DNA of 34,573 nt from Verrucomicrobiales bacterium. Lineage in GTDB: Bacteria; Verrucomicrobiota; Verrucomicrobiia; Limisphaerales; CAIMTB01. The first letter of the stretch is position 1, and each line of letters starts with the position of its first letter. This document shows, piece by piece, positions 17,062-26,700 of this stretch. The notes beneath the pieces were generated by a model. That model did not search any database. It was not told where the DNA came from and was given only the letters and a program-made list of their open reading frames with translations. The stretch lies in NCBI GenBank assembly GCA_016795425.1, contig JAEUHG010000269.1, forward strand, positions 1-34,573, given 5' to 3'. The position numbers were made by a program, and so were the translations under genes.

Positions 17062-18249
17062 ATGGTGTGCTTGCCGCATTCTTCGTCCATGATGCCCCCC
17101 TCCACCTGCCGCCTCGACCGTGTTCGACCTCACCCTTTGTCGGTTCTCTGGATGGCAGCAGTCGTGATGGCGGCGATGATCGGCTCCGGATGCAGGGACT
17201 CCAAGAAGTCCGCCGATGGCAATTCGAAGTCGGACACGGAGGCCTCGATTCCTGTTGAAGTCGAGGCTGTGCGCCGGGGTCCCATCGAGTCCACCCTGCG
17301 CACCTTCGCCACCCTCGAGGCGGAGCAGGAGGTCAAGGTCTTCGCCCGCACCGCCAATCGGGTCATCGAACTCAAGGTTGAAGAAGGCGACCACGTTCGG
17401 AGAGACGACGTCCTGGTCCGGTTGGACGACGCGAATCAAAAGGTGGCAGTCGCCAAGGCCGCCAATTCCCTGGACAAGAGTCGACAGGAATTCGGACGCC
17501 TCGAAGCCCTGCATTCCCAACGACTCATCAGCGATCAGGCCTTCGCGGACGCCAGGTTCGAGGTGCGCCAATTGGAGCTGGCGCTGGAGGATGCCCAGCG
17601 CGAGCTGGACTACACCGTGATCCGCGCGCCCATTACCGGCACCCTGACCCGGCGCATCGTCAAACTTGGCGACCTGGTCTCCGCCAATCAACACCTCTTC
17701 GATCTCATCGACTTCACCTCGACCGTGGCGCGTGTCTATGTCCCGGAGAAGAGCCTCGCGAACCTCGCCTTGGGCCAGGCCGCGCGCGTCACAGCCACCG
17801 CCGTCGGCGATCAAGCCTTCACCGCACGCGTTCGCCGCATCGCTCCCGTCGTCGATGCCAAGTCCGGCACGGTCAAAGTCACCATCGGCTTCGATGATAT
17901 AGGACCCTTGCGTCCCGGGATGTATGTCGATGTCGAACTGATCCTCGACACGCGCGCCGACGCCTTGCTGATCTCCAAACGGGCTTTGGTTCTGGATGGC
18001 GATCAGACCTACGCGTTTCGGCTGGGTGCCGACCGGCGAGTGGAGCGACTGCTCGTCGAACCGCGAGCCACCGACCGACTCAACGTTGAACCGACTTCCG
18101 GATTCAAGGAAGGCGACCAAGTGGTCATCGCCGGCCAAACGGGCCTCAAGAACGGGGCCAAGGTCCGGCTTCCGGGGGATCCCGACCCGGAGACCGAGAA
18201 GAAGAAAGACTCGGCCTCTCCCGCGGCACTCAGCGCTTCCCGGGAATGA
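17062..18249 (+). CDS. RND efflux periplasmic adaptor subunit (membrane fusion protein)
   Basis: Protein of 395 residues. AGGAG five bases before the ATG is a clear ribosome binding site and overlaps the sulfatase stop. Residues about 25-45 are hydrophobic and end in IGSGCRDS, which looks like a lipoprotein signal with Cys44 as anchor, although the -3 position is not the usual leucine. VFARTANRVIELKVEEGDHVRRDDVLVRLDD is the first half of the lipoyl-like domain. An alpha-hairpin coiled coil follows (about 135-180), then DYTVIRAPITGTLTRRIVKLGDLV as the second half. A beta-barrel and a membrane-proximal domain complete the usual order. It links an inner-membrane RND pump to an outer-membrane channel. 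Its stop overlaps the first RND gene as ATGA. Confidence 0.94.
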   Translation: MVCLPHSSSMMPPSTCRLDRVRPHPLSVLWMAAVVMAAMIGSGCRDSKKSADGNSKSDTEASIPVEVEAVRRGPIESTLRTFATLEAEQEVKVFARTANRVIELKVEEGDHVRRDDVLVRLDDANQKVAVAKAANSLDKSRQEFGRLEALHSQRLISDQAFADARFEVRQLELALEDAQRELDYTVIRAPITGTLTRRIVKLGDLVSANQHLFDLIDFTSTVARVYVPEKSLANLALGQAARVTATAVGDQAFTARVRRIAPVVDAKSGTVKVTIGFDDIGPLRPGMYVDVELILDTRADALLISKRALVLDGDQTYAFRLGADRRVERLLVEPRATDRLNVEPTSGFKEGDQVVIAGQTGLKNGAKVRLPGDPDPETEKKKDSASPAALSASRE

Positions 18250-21200
18250 GTCACCAGATCCCACCGGCCCCAATCCGGCCCAGGTCAAGTTTCACCACCA
18301 CTCGGCCGGTGGCCGTGCTCATGGTGTTCACCGCGTTGGTCGTCTTCGGTTTCTTCTCCTTTCAGCGTCTGCCGGTAACCTTGATGCCGGAACTCACCTA
18401 TCCAACGCTCACCGTCCGCACGGAGTATGCGGGAGCCGCACCGGAGGAGGTGGAAAACGAGATTAGCCGGCCGATCGAAGAAGCGCTCGGAGTGCTCGGC
18501 GGCCTCAATCGACTGGTGAGCGTCAGCCGGGCCGGGTTGAGCGACGTGACTCTGGAGTTCCTCTGGGGCACCGACATGTCCAAGGCTGCCCAGGAGGCCC
18601 TGGAAAAACTCGACCTCGTCTTCCTGCCCAAGGAAGCCGAACGCCCTCTGATCCTGCGCTTCGATCCCGCTCTCGATCCCATCATGGAGTTGAGCCTCTC
18701 CGGTGAAGGCGAACGTTTCGCCGGCGACCAGGGGCTCCGCCGCTTGCGCCGACTCGCCGACCTCCAGATCAAGCGCGCCCTCGAACCCATTCCCGGCGTC
18801 GCCGCCGTCCGCGTTCGCGGCGGACTCGAGGAGGAGTACCACGTTCTCCTCGACAAGGAGGCACTGGCCCGCACGGGCATTGCCATCCAGTCCATCATCG
18901 ACCGCCTTCGGCAGGAGAACATCAATGTGGCCGGAGGCACGCTCAAGGAAGGGCGCTCGGAGTACATGGTCCGCGCCTTGAATGAATACCAGAATCTCAA
19001 CGAGATCGCCGAAACCGTCATCACTCGCTTGGAGGGCCGCGAGATTCGGCTCCGGGACCTCGGCCGCATCGTGCGCGCCCACCGGGAACGGGAGATTCTG
19101 ACCCGCACGCAGGGAGCCGAGAGCGTCCAAATCGACATCTACAAGGAGGCCGATGCCAACATCGTCTCGGTGGCCAAAGCCGTCATCGCCGCTGTCGGCA
19201 AGATTCGCACCAAGGAGGAACTCGAAGCCAAGCCCGCGCGGTTTGCGTTCCGTTTCGGACCGAGCGCCCCTCCAAAACCGGGCGTGGCGCAACGTTTGTT
19301 TGACCAGGAGGGGGCCCGGCTTCGCGTGGTGGCAGATCGTTCCACGTTTATCGAAAGCAGCATTCGCGAAGTGCGGGATGCCGCCATCTACGGCGGGTTG
19401 CTGGCAGTCGCCATCCTTTACCTGTTCCTGCGCGACGCCAAAACCACCGCGATCATCGGATTGAGCATCCCCATGTCCCTGCTCATCACCTTCGCCCCGC
19501 TTCACCTGGCCGGGGTGAGCTTGAACATCATGTCCCTCGGTGGCCTGGCCTTGGGGGTCGGTATGCTCGTGGACAATTCGATCGTCGTCCTGGAGTCGAT
19601 CTTCCGTTGTCGCGAGGAAGGTGACGATATCGTGAGCGCCGCCGTTCGCGGCACCGCCGAAGTGAAGGGCGCCGTCATCTCCTCCACGCTCACCACCGTC
19701 GCCGTGTTCCTGCCCCTGGTGTTCGTCGAAGGCATCGCCGGCCAGACGTTTGGCGACCTTAGCATGGCGGTCGTGACCTCCCTTCTCGCCTCCCTGGCTG
19801 TCGCCATTTACTTCATTCCAATGCTCGCCAGCCGCCGCCCCCTGAAGGTTCAAGGAGCGTCCCAGACCTTCCACCCGCTGCGGTCCAAATTGTCGAGTTG
19901 GTCGGATTTTCAGCGCGAGGTCGCGAACGAGCCGCGCCCCTGGAAGCGTGCCTTGTTTCTGCCCTGGCAGGTGCTCCGTCTGACGGTCGGCCTGCTGCTT
20001 GAGGTCGTCGGTCGCCTGCTGTTCCTCGTCGTCGGAGCCGTAGCCTGGCTCACCTTCCGAGCGTTTGTTCCCGCCATCGCGTTCGCAGGCCGCCTGATCC
20101 TCAAGCCAGCCACCACAGTGGTCGGAAACTTCTCCGATCAACTCCAGACCCGCTATCCTGCCTGGATCCGCGGATTTCTGATCCACCCTCTCCCGGTCCT
20201 GGCCGGCATGGTCGCCTGCGCCGTTCTGACCTGGGAAATCGGCCGCCGCCTGGACAACGAACTCCTACCCGAAGTTCACCAAGGTGAATTCACCTTCGAG
20301 GTTGATCTTCCGGTCGGCACGCCTCTCGAAGAAACCGTGGCGCTGCTGACCCCGGTCGAAAAGGCGGTCCTTGCCGATCTGCAGGATATCGAAGCGGTTC
20401 TCGTCACATTCGGGTACGATGTCACCAACATTAAACGGTCGGACGAGGGAGAACACACCGCCCGATTCAAGATCGTGCTGCGCCCGGGTTCCGACCCGGC
20501 CCAGACCGAGGCTCGCGTCCTGCAACGTCTGCGCCGGCACTTTGACCAGATTCCGGATGCCAACCTGCGCGTGCTGCGACCCGTGCTCTTCAGTTCCCAA
20601 CGCCCCATCGTCCTGGAATTGCAGAGCGACGATCTGAATCAACTTCGCGACTTGTCCCGAAAAATGGAATCCCTGCTGGCCGCGCGCCCCGAACTGGCTG
20701 ATGTCGAAGCCTCCCTGCGCCGCGGGGCTCCGGAGATCCAGGTGACCTATCACCGGGATCGTCTCGCCCTCTATGGCCTCGGCATCGGCACCATCGCCCG
20801 CCAGGTCCGGGACATGGTCAAGGGGTTCGAAGCCACCCGATTCAATCTCAAGGACCGGCGCATACCCATCGTGGTTCGGCTCGAGGAGGAGGACCGGGCA
20901 CAAGTCGATGAGGTCAGCCGGCTTGTCGTGAATCCCGGGGCCGACAAACCGGTCGTCCTGGGTTCGGTGGCAACCCTGTCACTGGGTGAGGGGCCCAGCG
21001 AAATCCGGCGCGTCGACTCCCAACGCGTCGCCCAGCTTCAGGCCAATGTGGGTCAGGGCTCCCTGGGAACCGCCGTCGACGCCATCCACCGCATTTTTCG
21101 TGAATCGGTTCCGCTCCCGGCGGACGTGAGTTACGCGATTCGAGGGCAAAACGAGGAATGGGAACGCAGCCGGGGGAGCCTCTTCCTCGCCTTGGGCCTC

Positions 21201-21710
21201 AGCCTCTTCCTCGTGTATGTCATCATGGCGGCCCAGTTCGAATCCCTGCTCCAGCCGCTCATCATCATGACCTCGATACCGCTGGCGTTCTTCGGATCCG
21301 CGGCCGGACTGTCCCTCACCGGCACTCCGATCTCGGTCATGGTCTTCCTCGGCTTGATCGTGCTCGCCGGCATCGTCGTCAACAACGCCATCGTTCTCGT
21401 CGACTGCGCCAATCAACTCCGGGCGCGCGGGTTGCCTCTTTCGGAAGCGCTGGTCACCGCCGGCAGGCTGCGCTTGCGCCCCATCCTGCTCACCACGGCC
21501 ACCACCATTCTCGGGCTCCTGCCCATGGCGCTTGGACTCGGTGACGGCGCCGAGATCCGGACTCCGCTGGCCCTCACCGTAATCTTTGGACTGACGACCT
21601 CCACCGTGCTCACCCTGGTGGTGATTCCGGTGCTGTACCGCATCACCATCGCAACCCAGGAACGGTGGTTCGGCCCTTCCGCGACGCCGGTGCCGGCCCA
21701 GGATGCATGA
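18246..21710 (+). CDS. RND efflux transporter permease subunit, AcrB-like, with hydrophobic insertion
   Basis: Proton-driven inner-membrane exporter of 1154 residues; the family norm is 1020-1060. The first membrane helix is at about residues 22-42 (AVLMVFTALVVFGFFSF). The pore-domain motif EYAGAAPEEVENEISRPIE follows, then the TM2-6 bundle from about 375. The TM4 motif is GMLVDNSIVVLES (about 437-449), with one Asp where AcrB has two. Between TM6 and TM7 (about 530-640) there is an unusually long stretch with an extra hydrophobic or amphipathic segment (about 570-622). The second half repeats the fold, ending in GLIVLAGIVVNNAIVLVD and the closing helices. Hydrophobic small molecules, lipids or metals are possible substrates; none can be assigned. 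It overlaps both neighbours by 4 bases. Confidence 0.94.
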   Translation: MSHQIPPAPIRPRSSFTTTRPVAVLMVFTALVVFGFFSFQRLPVTLMPELTYPTLTVRTEYAGAAPEEVENEISRPIEEALGVLGGLNRLVSVSRAGLSDVTLEFLWGTDMSKAAQEALEKLDLVFLPKEAERPLILRFDPALDPIMELSLSGEGERFAGDQGLRRLRRLADLQIKRALEPIPGVAAVRVRGGLEEEYHVLLDKEALARTGIAIQSIIDRLRQENINVAGGTLKEGRSEYMVRALNEYQNLNEIAETVITRLEGREIRLRDLGRIVRAHREREILTRTQGAESVQIDIYKEADANIVSVAKAVIAAVGKIRTKEELEAKPARFAFRFGPSAPPKPGVAQRLFDQEGARLRVVADRSTFIESSIREVRDAAIYGGLLAVAILYLFLRDAKTTAIIGLSIPMSLLITFAPLHLAGVSLNIMSLGGLALGVGMLVDNSIVVLESIFRCREEGDDIVSAAVRGTAEVKGAVISSTLTTVAVFLPLVFVEGIAGQTFGDLSMAVVTSLLASLAVAIYFIPMLASRRPLKVQGASQTFHPLRSKLSSWSDFQREVANEPRPWKRALFLPWQVLRLTVGLLLEVVGRLLFLVVGAVAWLTFRAFVPAIAFAGRLILKPATTVVGNFSDQLQTRYPAWIRGFLIHPLPVLAGMVACAVLTWEIGRRLDNELLPEVHQGEFTFEVDLPVGTPLEETVALLTPVEKAVLADLQDIEAVLVTFGYDVTNIKRSDEGEHTARFKIVLRPGSDPAQTEARVLQRLRRHFDQIPDANLRVLRPVLFSSQRPIVLELQSDDLNQLRDLSRKMESLLAARPELADVEASLRRGAPEIQVTYHRDRLALYGLGIGTIARQVRDMVKGFEATRFNLKDRRIPIVVRLEEEDRAQVDEVSRLVVNPGADKPVVLGSVATLSLGEGPSEIRRVDSQRVAQLQANVGQGSLGTAVDAIHRIFRESVPLPADVSYAIRGQNEEWERSRGSLFLALGLSLFLVYVIMAAQFESLLQPLIIMTSIPLAFFGSAAGLSLTGTPISVMVFLGLIVLAGIVVNNAIVLVDCANQLRARGLPLSEALVTAGRLRLRPILLTTATTILGLLPMALGLGDGAEIRTPLALTVIFGLTTSTVLTLVVIPVLYRITIATQERWFGPSATPVPAQDA

Positions 21711-24700
21711 CGCCTGAACCGCCACCCCAGGATCGGGCCGAGGAAATGGCAGGCGCGCTAACCCGCGCCTCCCTTTGTCGCCGGGTCACGGTGTTGGTCT
21801 TTCTCCTCACCATCATCGTCGTCGGCGTAGTGGCCACTGTGGGCCTTCCCACCGAACTCTTCCCGCGCGGTTACACCGGCCACAGCCTGCGCGTCTTCGT
21901 TCCTTGGAGCGACGCTCCCGTCCAGGAGGTTCTCCAAAAGATCGCCCTGCCTTTGGAGGAGGAACTCAGCACGGTACGCGGTCTCGACAGCGTCAATTCC
22001 TACTCCTCGAAGGGCTTCGCCAACGCCTTCCTTCGATTCAAGCGCGGCACGGATATGGATGTGGCGTATCGCGAAGTCCGTGATCGTGTTCAACGCGCAC
22101 GACTGTTCTTCCCCTCTGATGTCGACCGCGTGTTCATTCGCAAGGACGACGCCTCCGGAATTCCAGTGGCGGTCATTGGCATGGCGATCGACCCAGGCCT
22201 GACCGATTACTACACCCTGATCCGCAAGCAAATCGTCCAGCGATTCGAACGCATCGATGGCGTAGCCAACGTCCAGACCGACGGCCTCGAGGAGAAGGAG
22301 ATCCTCATCGAAGTGGACCGGCAGCGCGCCGAAGGCAGCGGATTGAATCTCTACCAACTGACCCAGGAACTCGCCGGCGACAACTTCACTTTGGCCAGCG
22401 GCCACGTACGCGACGCCGGCCGCAAACTCCTCCTTCGCTCGGTCGCGCACTATCATTCCATCGAGGAAGTCGAGAACTTGCCGCTCTCGCCGTCGATCCG
22501 CCTCAAAGACATCGCGACCCTACGACTGGAGGAACCGGACAAGCGATATTCGGTCCGCGTGAACGGGCGCCCCGCCGTCGCCCTGGTGGTCTTCAAGGAG
22601 GGCGAGGCGAATACCGTCGAGGTCTCGCGGCGATTGAACGCCGAATTCGAGCGGCTGAAGACCGATCCCCGCCTCTCGACGATGTACATGGAGATGCTCT
22701 TCAACCAGGGGGACGTCGTGGAGGAAGCCCTTCACAATCTGGTGATCGGGGGGCTCATCGGCGCAGGCCTGGCCGGCGCCGTGCTCTTCTTCTTCCTGCG
22801 GCGCTTTCGCCTCACGGCGATCATCACCCTCTCGATCCCCATCTCCCTGCTCATCGCCCTGGCTGTCATGTTCTTCGCCGGCGAAACACTCAACGTCCTG
22901 ACCATCCTCGCCCTGGTCATCGCCGTCGGCATGCTGGTCGACAATTCCATTGTCGTGGCCGAGAACATCCACCGACATCATCGAGAGGGCTGGTCACGTT
23001 CCGACGCCTGCATCCGCGGTGCCGGGGAAATCGCGCTGGCGATTACCATGGCGACACTGACCACGGTCATCGTCTTTGTCCCAGCCGCGCTGGTCGAAGG
23101 CGAAGGCCAGTTTTTCCTGGTGCGCCTTGCCCTGCCTATTTCCGTATCCCTATTGGCGTCGCTGGTGGTCGCCCTCGTCTTCATTCCCCTCAGCGTCTAC
23201 CTCACCCTCCCAGCGAACTCGACCGACTCCGCCTCTCCGGTCTGGCGAAGGGCCCACGATCGCGTCAATGCGATCTGCCGGATAGCCTACGAAGCGACCC
23301 TCGGGCGACTGAATCACCTGTACGTCGTGTGGCTGGCCCTGTTCCTGAGGCACCGTCTCGACCTCGTCCTTATCCTTGCCCTCCTGTTCGCCGCCACGTT
23401 TGGCTGGGCCTTTGACAAGGTGCACGTGGTCGAGCAGCAGGAGGAGGACCGCACCAGCTTCGAGCTCTATGTCGAGGCATCCAACGAGTATTCGTTCGAG
23501 GATCTCGGCGAGTTCTTCCTGGAGGCCGAGCGAATTCTCGAAAGCAAGAAGGCCGAGTTCGGATTGAAGGGATACTTTGTCTTCTATCGCCAACGCGGGG
23601 GACGTCTCGAAGGGTGGTTCGCCGACGATCAACCCCCGCCCCTGAGCGCCAAGGAAGCCGCCGATCAATTGGCCAAGGCCCTGCCCAAAAGGCCAGGAAT
23701 CCGCGTCTATCACGGCGATGAAAACCGCGCCGAGGAAGCCAAGGGCAAGACCGTCTACGTCATCAACCTCGAAGGCGATGACGCCGCCGAACTCGACACG
23801 ATGGCCGCGCGACTGGAACCCATCCTCCTGAGGGTCGACGGTGTCATTGGCATTCGCCGCGGCGAGGAGGCTTCCCCCAACGAAATGGCGCTCCGCATCG
23901 ACCGTGACCGCGCCGCATCCGCAGGTGTAAATCCCGAAGCCATCGCCGGCCTGGTCGGCTATGCCCTCCGCGGTAATCTCCTGCCGAAATTCAACGATGC
24001 CGGACGGGAAATACCGGTCAGAATCCGGTTCGAGGAGGCCGATCGCGAAACCCTGGCCGAACTCGGCGGATTCCAGGTCCCCACCCGCGACGGCGGTCGC
24101 CTCACCCTATCGGCACTCACCGAGGGCCGGGTTCAAAACGCGCCCCGCGGCATCTTCCGTAGGGATAAGCGCACCACCCGGACGATGACCCTTGAACTCC
24201 GCAAGGACGACGCCCAACGGGTGCGGGAACAACTCGGCGCCTTGCAGCGGAACTTCTCCCTGCCCGAAGGCATGACCTTTGGAACCACGGCCATTGACAC
24301 CTCTCAACAAGAGCTCGCCAGCATGCTGTTCGCCGCAGGGCTTTCGGTGGTCTTTATCTACCTTCTGATGGGGTTCCTCTTCGAAAGCTTCATCCTTCCC
24401 CTCTCCATCGTACTCACCATTCCTCTCGCCGGCATCGGCGTTGTCTGGATTCACTATCTCACCGGCAAGGACTTGGACTTCCTAGGCATCGTCGGCGTCA
24501 TTCTGCTCATCGGCGTGGTCGTCAACAACGGCATCGTCCTCATCGATTACGTGAACCGTCTGCGCCAGGAAGGACGCCCCCGCCATGACGCCCTCCTGGA
24601 AGCCGCCGAACGACGATTCCGCCCCATTCTCATGACCGCGCTCACCACGATCATCGGCATGGTGCCGCTCACCATCAGCAGCCCCAATGACATCGGTCTC

Positions 24701-24877
24701 AGTTACAAAAGTTTCGGCCTCACCCTCATCGGCGGGATGACCACCGCCACGGTGCTGACGCTCTTGGTGGTTCCCATCTTCTACACCTTCTTCGACGACC
24801 TCCGCGAGTTCGCCTCTCAATCCTTCGGAAAATGGATCGCCGCCAGGCGTCCCGCCGCTGCGTCGCACCCTTCCTAG
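21707..24877 (+). CDS. Second RND efflux transporter permease subunit
   Basis: RND exporter of 1056 residues, normal length. The start is the ATG that overlaps the upstream stop (ATGA), with AGGA just before it; an earlier in-frame ATG lies deep inside the first RND gene and is less likely. TM1 is at about residues 25-47 (VLVFLLTIIVVGVVATVG). The TM4 motif is GMLVDNSIVVAENIHRHH (from about residue 407), again with a single Asp. The C-terminal half has GVILLIGVVVNNGIVLIDYVNRLRQ and the usual last helices. It differs clearly from its neighbour in sequence, so it is not a recent copy. Two different RND subunits behind one adaptor resemble MdtB-MdtC, where the two form a mixed trimer; that is inference here. 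No outer-membrane channel gene follows. Confidence 0.94.
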   Translation: MTPEPPPQDRAEEMAGALTRASLCRRVTVLVFLLTIIVVGVVATVGLPTELFPRGYTGHSLRVFVPWSDAPVQEVLQKIALPLEEELSTVRGLDSVNSYSSKGFANAFLRFKRGTDMDVAYREVRDRVQRARLFFPSDVDRVFIRKDDASGIPVAVIGMAIDPGLTDYYTLIRKQIVQRFERIDGVANVQTDGLEEKEILIEVDRQRAEGSGLNLYQLTQELAGDNFTLASGHVRDAGRKLLLRSVAHYHSIEEVENLPLSPSIRLKDIATLRLEEPDKRYSVRVNGRPAVALVVFKEGEANTVEVSRRLNAEFERLKTDPRLSTMYMEMLFNQGDVVEEALHNLVIGGLIGAGLAGAVLFFFLRRFRLTAIITLSIPISLLIALAVMFFAGETLNVLTILALVIAVGMLVDNSIVVAENIHRHHREGWSRSDACIRGAGEIALAITMATLTTVIVFVPAALVEGEGQFFLVRLALPISVSLLASLVVALVFIPLSVYLTLPANSTDSASPVWRRAHDRVNAICRIAYEATLGRLNHLYVVWLALFLRHRLDLVLILALLFAATFGWAFDKVHVVEQQEEDRTSFELYVEASNEYSFEDLGEFFLEAERILESKKAEFGLKGYFVFYRQRGGRLEGWFADDQPPPLSAKEAADQLAKALPKRPGIRVYHGDENRAEEAKGKTVYVINLEGDDAAELDTMAARLEPILLRVDGVIGIRRGEEASPNEMALRIDRDRAASAGVNPEAIAGLVGYALRGNLLPKFNDAGREIPVRIRFEEADRETLAELGGFQVPTRDGGRLTLSALTEGRVQNAPRGIFRRDKRTTRTMTLELRKDDAQRVREQLGALQRNFSLPEGMTFGTTAIDTSQQELASMLFAAGLSVVFIYLLMGFLFESFILPLSIVLTIPLAGIGVVWIHYLTGKDLDFLGIVGVILLIGVVVNNGIVLIDYVNRLRQEGRPRHDALLEAAERRFRPILMTALTTIIGMVPLTISSPNDIGLSYKSFGLTLIGGMTTATVLTLLVVPIFYTFFDDLREFASQSFGKWIAARRPAAASHPS

Positions 24878-24922
24878 ACTTCCGCCCGGATTTGCCCACT
24901 CTGCCCGCCGCCCCGTCCGCTC

Positions 24923-25453
24923 ATGCCTCACGACACGCAATCAACCACTCCCGTCGTCCGCCACGCAGCCGTCGCTGACGCCGAAGCGATCGCGCGGATC
25001 TTCGCCGGACCGCGGGCCATCTGGGGAACCCTCCAGATTCCCTTCCCCACGGCCGAGAAGTGGCGGAAGCGCCTCGAAGAGGGTCAGAACGCCGGCATCT
25101 TCTCCCTCGTCGCCTGTGTCGACCTCGAACCCGTCGGCATCCTCGGACTCCACACCCATCCGCATGAGCCCCGCATCCGTCACGCCGCGTCCCTGGGCAT
25201 GGCGGTGCGCGATGATTGGCAGCGCCGCGGCATCGGACGCCAACTGGTCCAGGCCGCGGTCGATCTCGCCGATGATTGGCTGGGAATCTCGCGCCTTGAA
25301 CTGGATGTCTACGTCGACAACGAGCCCGCCATCCTTCTTTACCAGCGGTTCGGTTTCCAAGTCGAAGGCACCAAGCGCCGCGCCGCCCTCCGGGAAGGAC
25401 GCTGGGTGGATGTGCTCGTGATGGCCCGACTTCGCGAAACCCAGGTTCCTTGA
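24923..25453 (+). CDS. GNAT N-acetyltransferase, YhhY/AaaT-like
   Basis: Cytoplasmic acetyl-CoA-dependent acetyltransferase of 176 residues. The acetyl-CoA pyrophosphate loop is QRRGIGRQL (about 100-108). The features GTLQIPFP (36-43), DNEPAILLYQRFGFQVEGTKRRAALREG and VDVLVMARL follow the pattern I know from E. coli YhhY (AaaT), which acetylates L-phenylalanine, L-methionine and related amino acids. I therefore place it in that subfamily but leave the symbol open because of the distance. It begins 45 bases after the RND operon without a strong ribosome binding site, so it may be read with it or have its own promoter. Possible jobs are detoxification of amino acids or analogues. Confidence 0.9.
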   Translation: MPHDTQSTTPVVRHAAVADAEAIARIFAGPRAIWGTLQIPFPTAEKWRKRLEEGQNAGIFSLVACVDLEPVGILGLHTHPHEPRIRHAASLGMAVRDDWQRRGIGRQLVQAAVDLADDWLGISRLELDVYVDNEPAILLYQRFGFQVEGTKRRAALREGRWVDVLVMARLRETQVP

Positions 25454-25653
25454 TACGCGCCGCATCCCCTGGTGTCGGAGTCTTCGACGGTCGAGGACGC
25501 ACTCGGAATCGGCCGCTTTGCCGGCACCGCGATTCCCGACTGGCCGAGTGGTGCCACCCGCTCGACAACTCCGAGATGCGCCATTCACAGATCTCCGAGC
25601 GATTGCCGGATTGACGCACGCGACGTTCCCACGCGGAATGGCGGCATCATTCC

Positions 25654-26571
25654 ATGAGCTCAACTCCCCATTCCCTGCGTCATGCGCTGCTGCTGACCGT
25701 CTTGGCGAATCTCGCCGTCCCTCAGCCGTCGTTCAGCGCTTCGTCTCCCATCGCCCCGGGCGCCAAACTCGAACAACTGGCGACCGATTTCTCATTCACC
25801 GAAGGCCCTGCGGCGGATCGCGACGGCAATGTCTACTTCACCGACCAACCCAACGACCGCATCGTGCGCTGGGATGCCGCCAGGAACACGGTCTCCGACT
25901 GGCTGAAACCGGCCGGACGTTCCAACGGCACGTACTTCGACCGTGCCGGCAACCTCATCACCTGCGCCGATGACCTCAACGAGCTTTGGTCCATTGCTCC
26001 CGACAAGAAGATCACGGTGCTCGTCAAGGGCTTCGGCGATAAACTGCTCAACGGCCCCAACGATCTGTGGATCCGACCCGACGGAGGCCTGTACTTCACC
26101 GATCCCTTGTACAAACGCCCCTATTGGAAGCGTGACCCGGCCATGCAACAATCCGGCCAGCACGTCTACTTCCTGGGTTCGGATCGCAAGGACCTGCGTC
26201 AGGTCGCCACCGACCTCACCCAACCCAACGGCATCATCGGCACCCCGGATGGCAAAATGCTCTACGTCGCCGACATCGGCGCCAAAAAGACCTACTCCTA
26301 CAACATCCAGCCCGATGGCACGCTGACGGGCAAACGGTTGTTCTGCGAACTCGGCTCCGACGGCATGACGCTCGATTCCGAGGGCAACGTCTACCTCACC
26401 GGCGATGGCGTCATCGTATTCGACAGCGCCGGCCAGAAAATCGAACACATCAAGGTGCCGGGCGGATGGACCGCCAATGTGACCTTCGGAGGAAAAGACC
26501 GGGATTTGCTCTTTATCACGGCCAGCAAGTCCGTCTTCGGTCTCAAAATGCGGGTGCGCGGCGCCCAATAA
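25654..26571 (+). CDS. Exported SMP-30/gluconolactonase-like protein
   Basis: Protein of 305 residues with a signal peptide (HALLLTVLANLAVPQPSFSA). The rest is a six-bladed beta-propeller of the SMP-30/gluconolactonase/LRE family. The metal ligands expected for the family can be placed: Glu50 in FTEGPAAD, Asn136 in NGPNDLW and Asp236 in DGMTLD. Blades show the repeat GNVYFTD / GGLYFTD / GNVYLTG. Enzymes of this family open sugar lactones such as gluconolactone; in Verrucomicrobia many exported members have no known substrate. A 200-base gap separates it from the acetyltransferase, and 129 bases from the next gene, so it is likely a single unit or the first gene of a loose group of exported hydrolases. 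Confidence 0.9.
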   Translation: MSSTPHSLRHALLLTVLANLAVPQPSFSASSPIAPGAKLEQLATDFSFTEGPAADRDGNVYFTDQPNDRIVRWDAARNTVSDWLKPAGRSNGTYFDRAGNLITCADDLNELWSIAPDKKITVLVKGFGDKLLNGPNDLWIRPDGGLYFTDPLYKRPYWKRDPAMQQSGQHVYFLGSDRKDLRQVATDLTQPNGIIGTPDGKMLYVADIGAKKTYSYNIQPDGTLTGKRLFCELGSDGMTLDSEGNVYLTGDGVIVFDSAGQKIEHIKVPGGWTANVTFGGKDRDLLFITASKSVFGLKMRVRGAQ

Positions 26572-26700
26572 GGTGGAGGCGCCGGATCCCGATTCATGGT
26601 CCCCATGCGCGTCCGGCTCCCAAACCTCTTCCCTCGACATGAACCTGCACGTCCAGGAGGAGGGTTCCTGGGCTTCAAGGCTCGCTCGCCCATCGTCGTC

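Noticed and set aside
18285..20186. Long minus-strand open frame opposite the first RND gene.
   Set aside because: It is a high-GC shadow; its Asp/Gly/His-rich composition is typical of antisense translation of membrane-protein genes.
25454..25653. Possible inverted repeats between the acetyltransferase and SMP-30 genes.
   Set aside because: The arms are short and imperfect, no better than expected in GC-rich DNA.
26653..26671. Hairpin CCAGGA/TCCTGG between the SMP-30 and PHP genes.
   Set aside because: It has only a 6-base stem with no T tract, and lies close to the next start; too weak to call a terminator.
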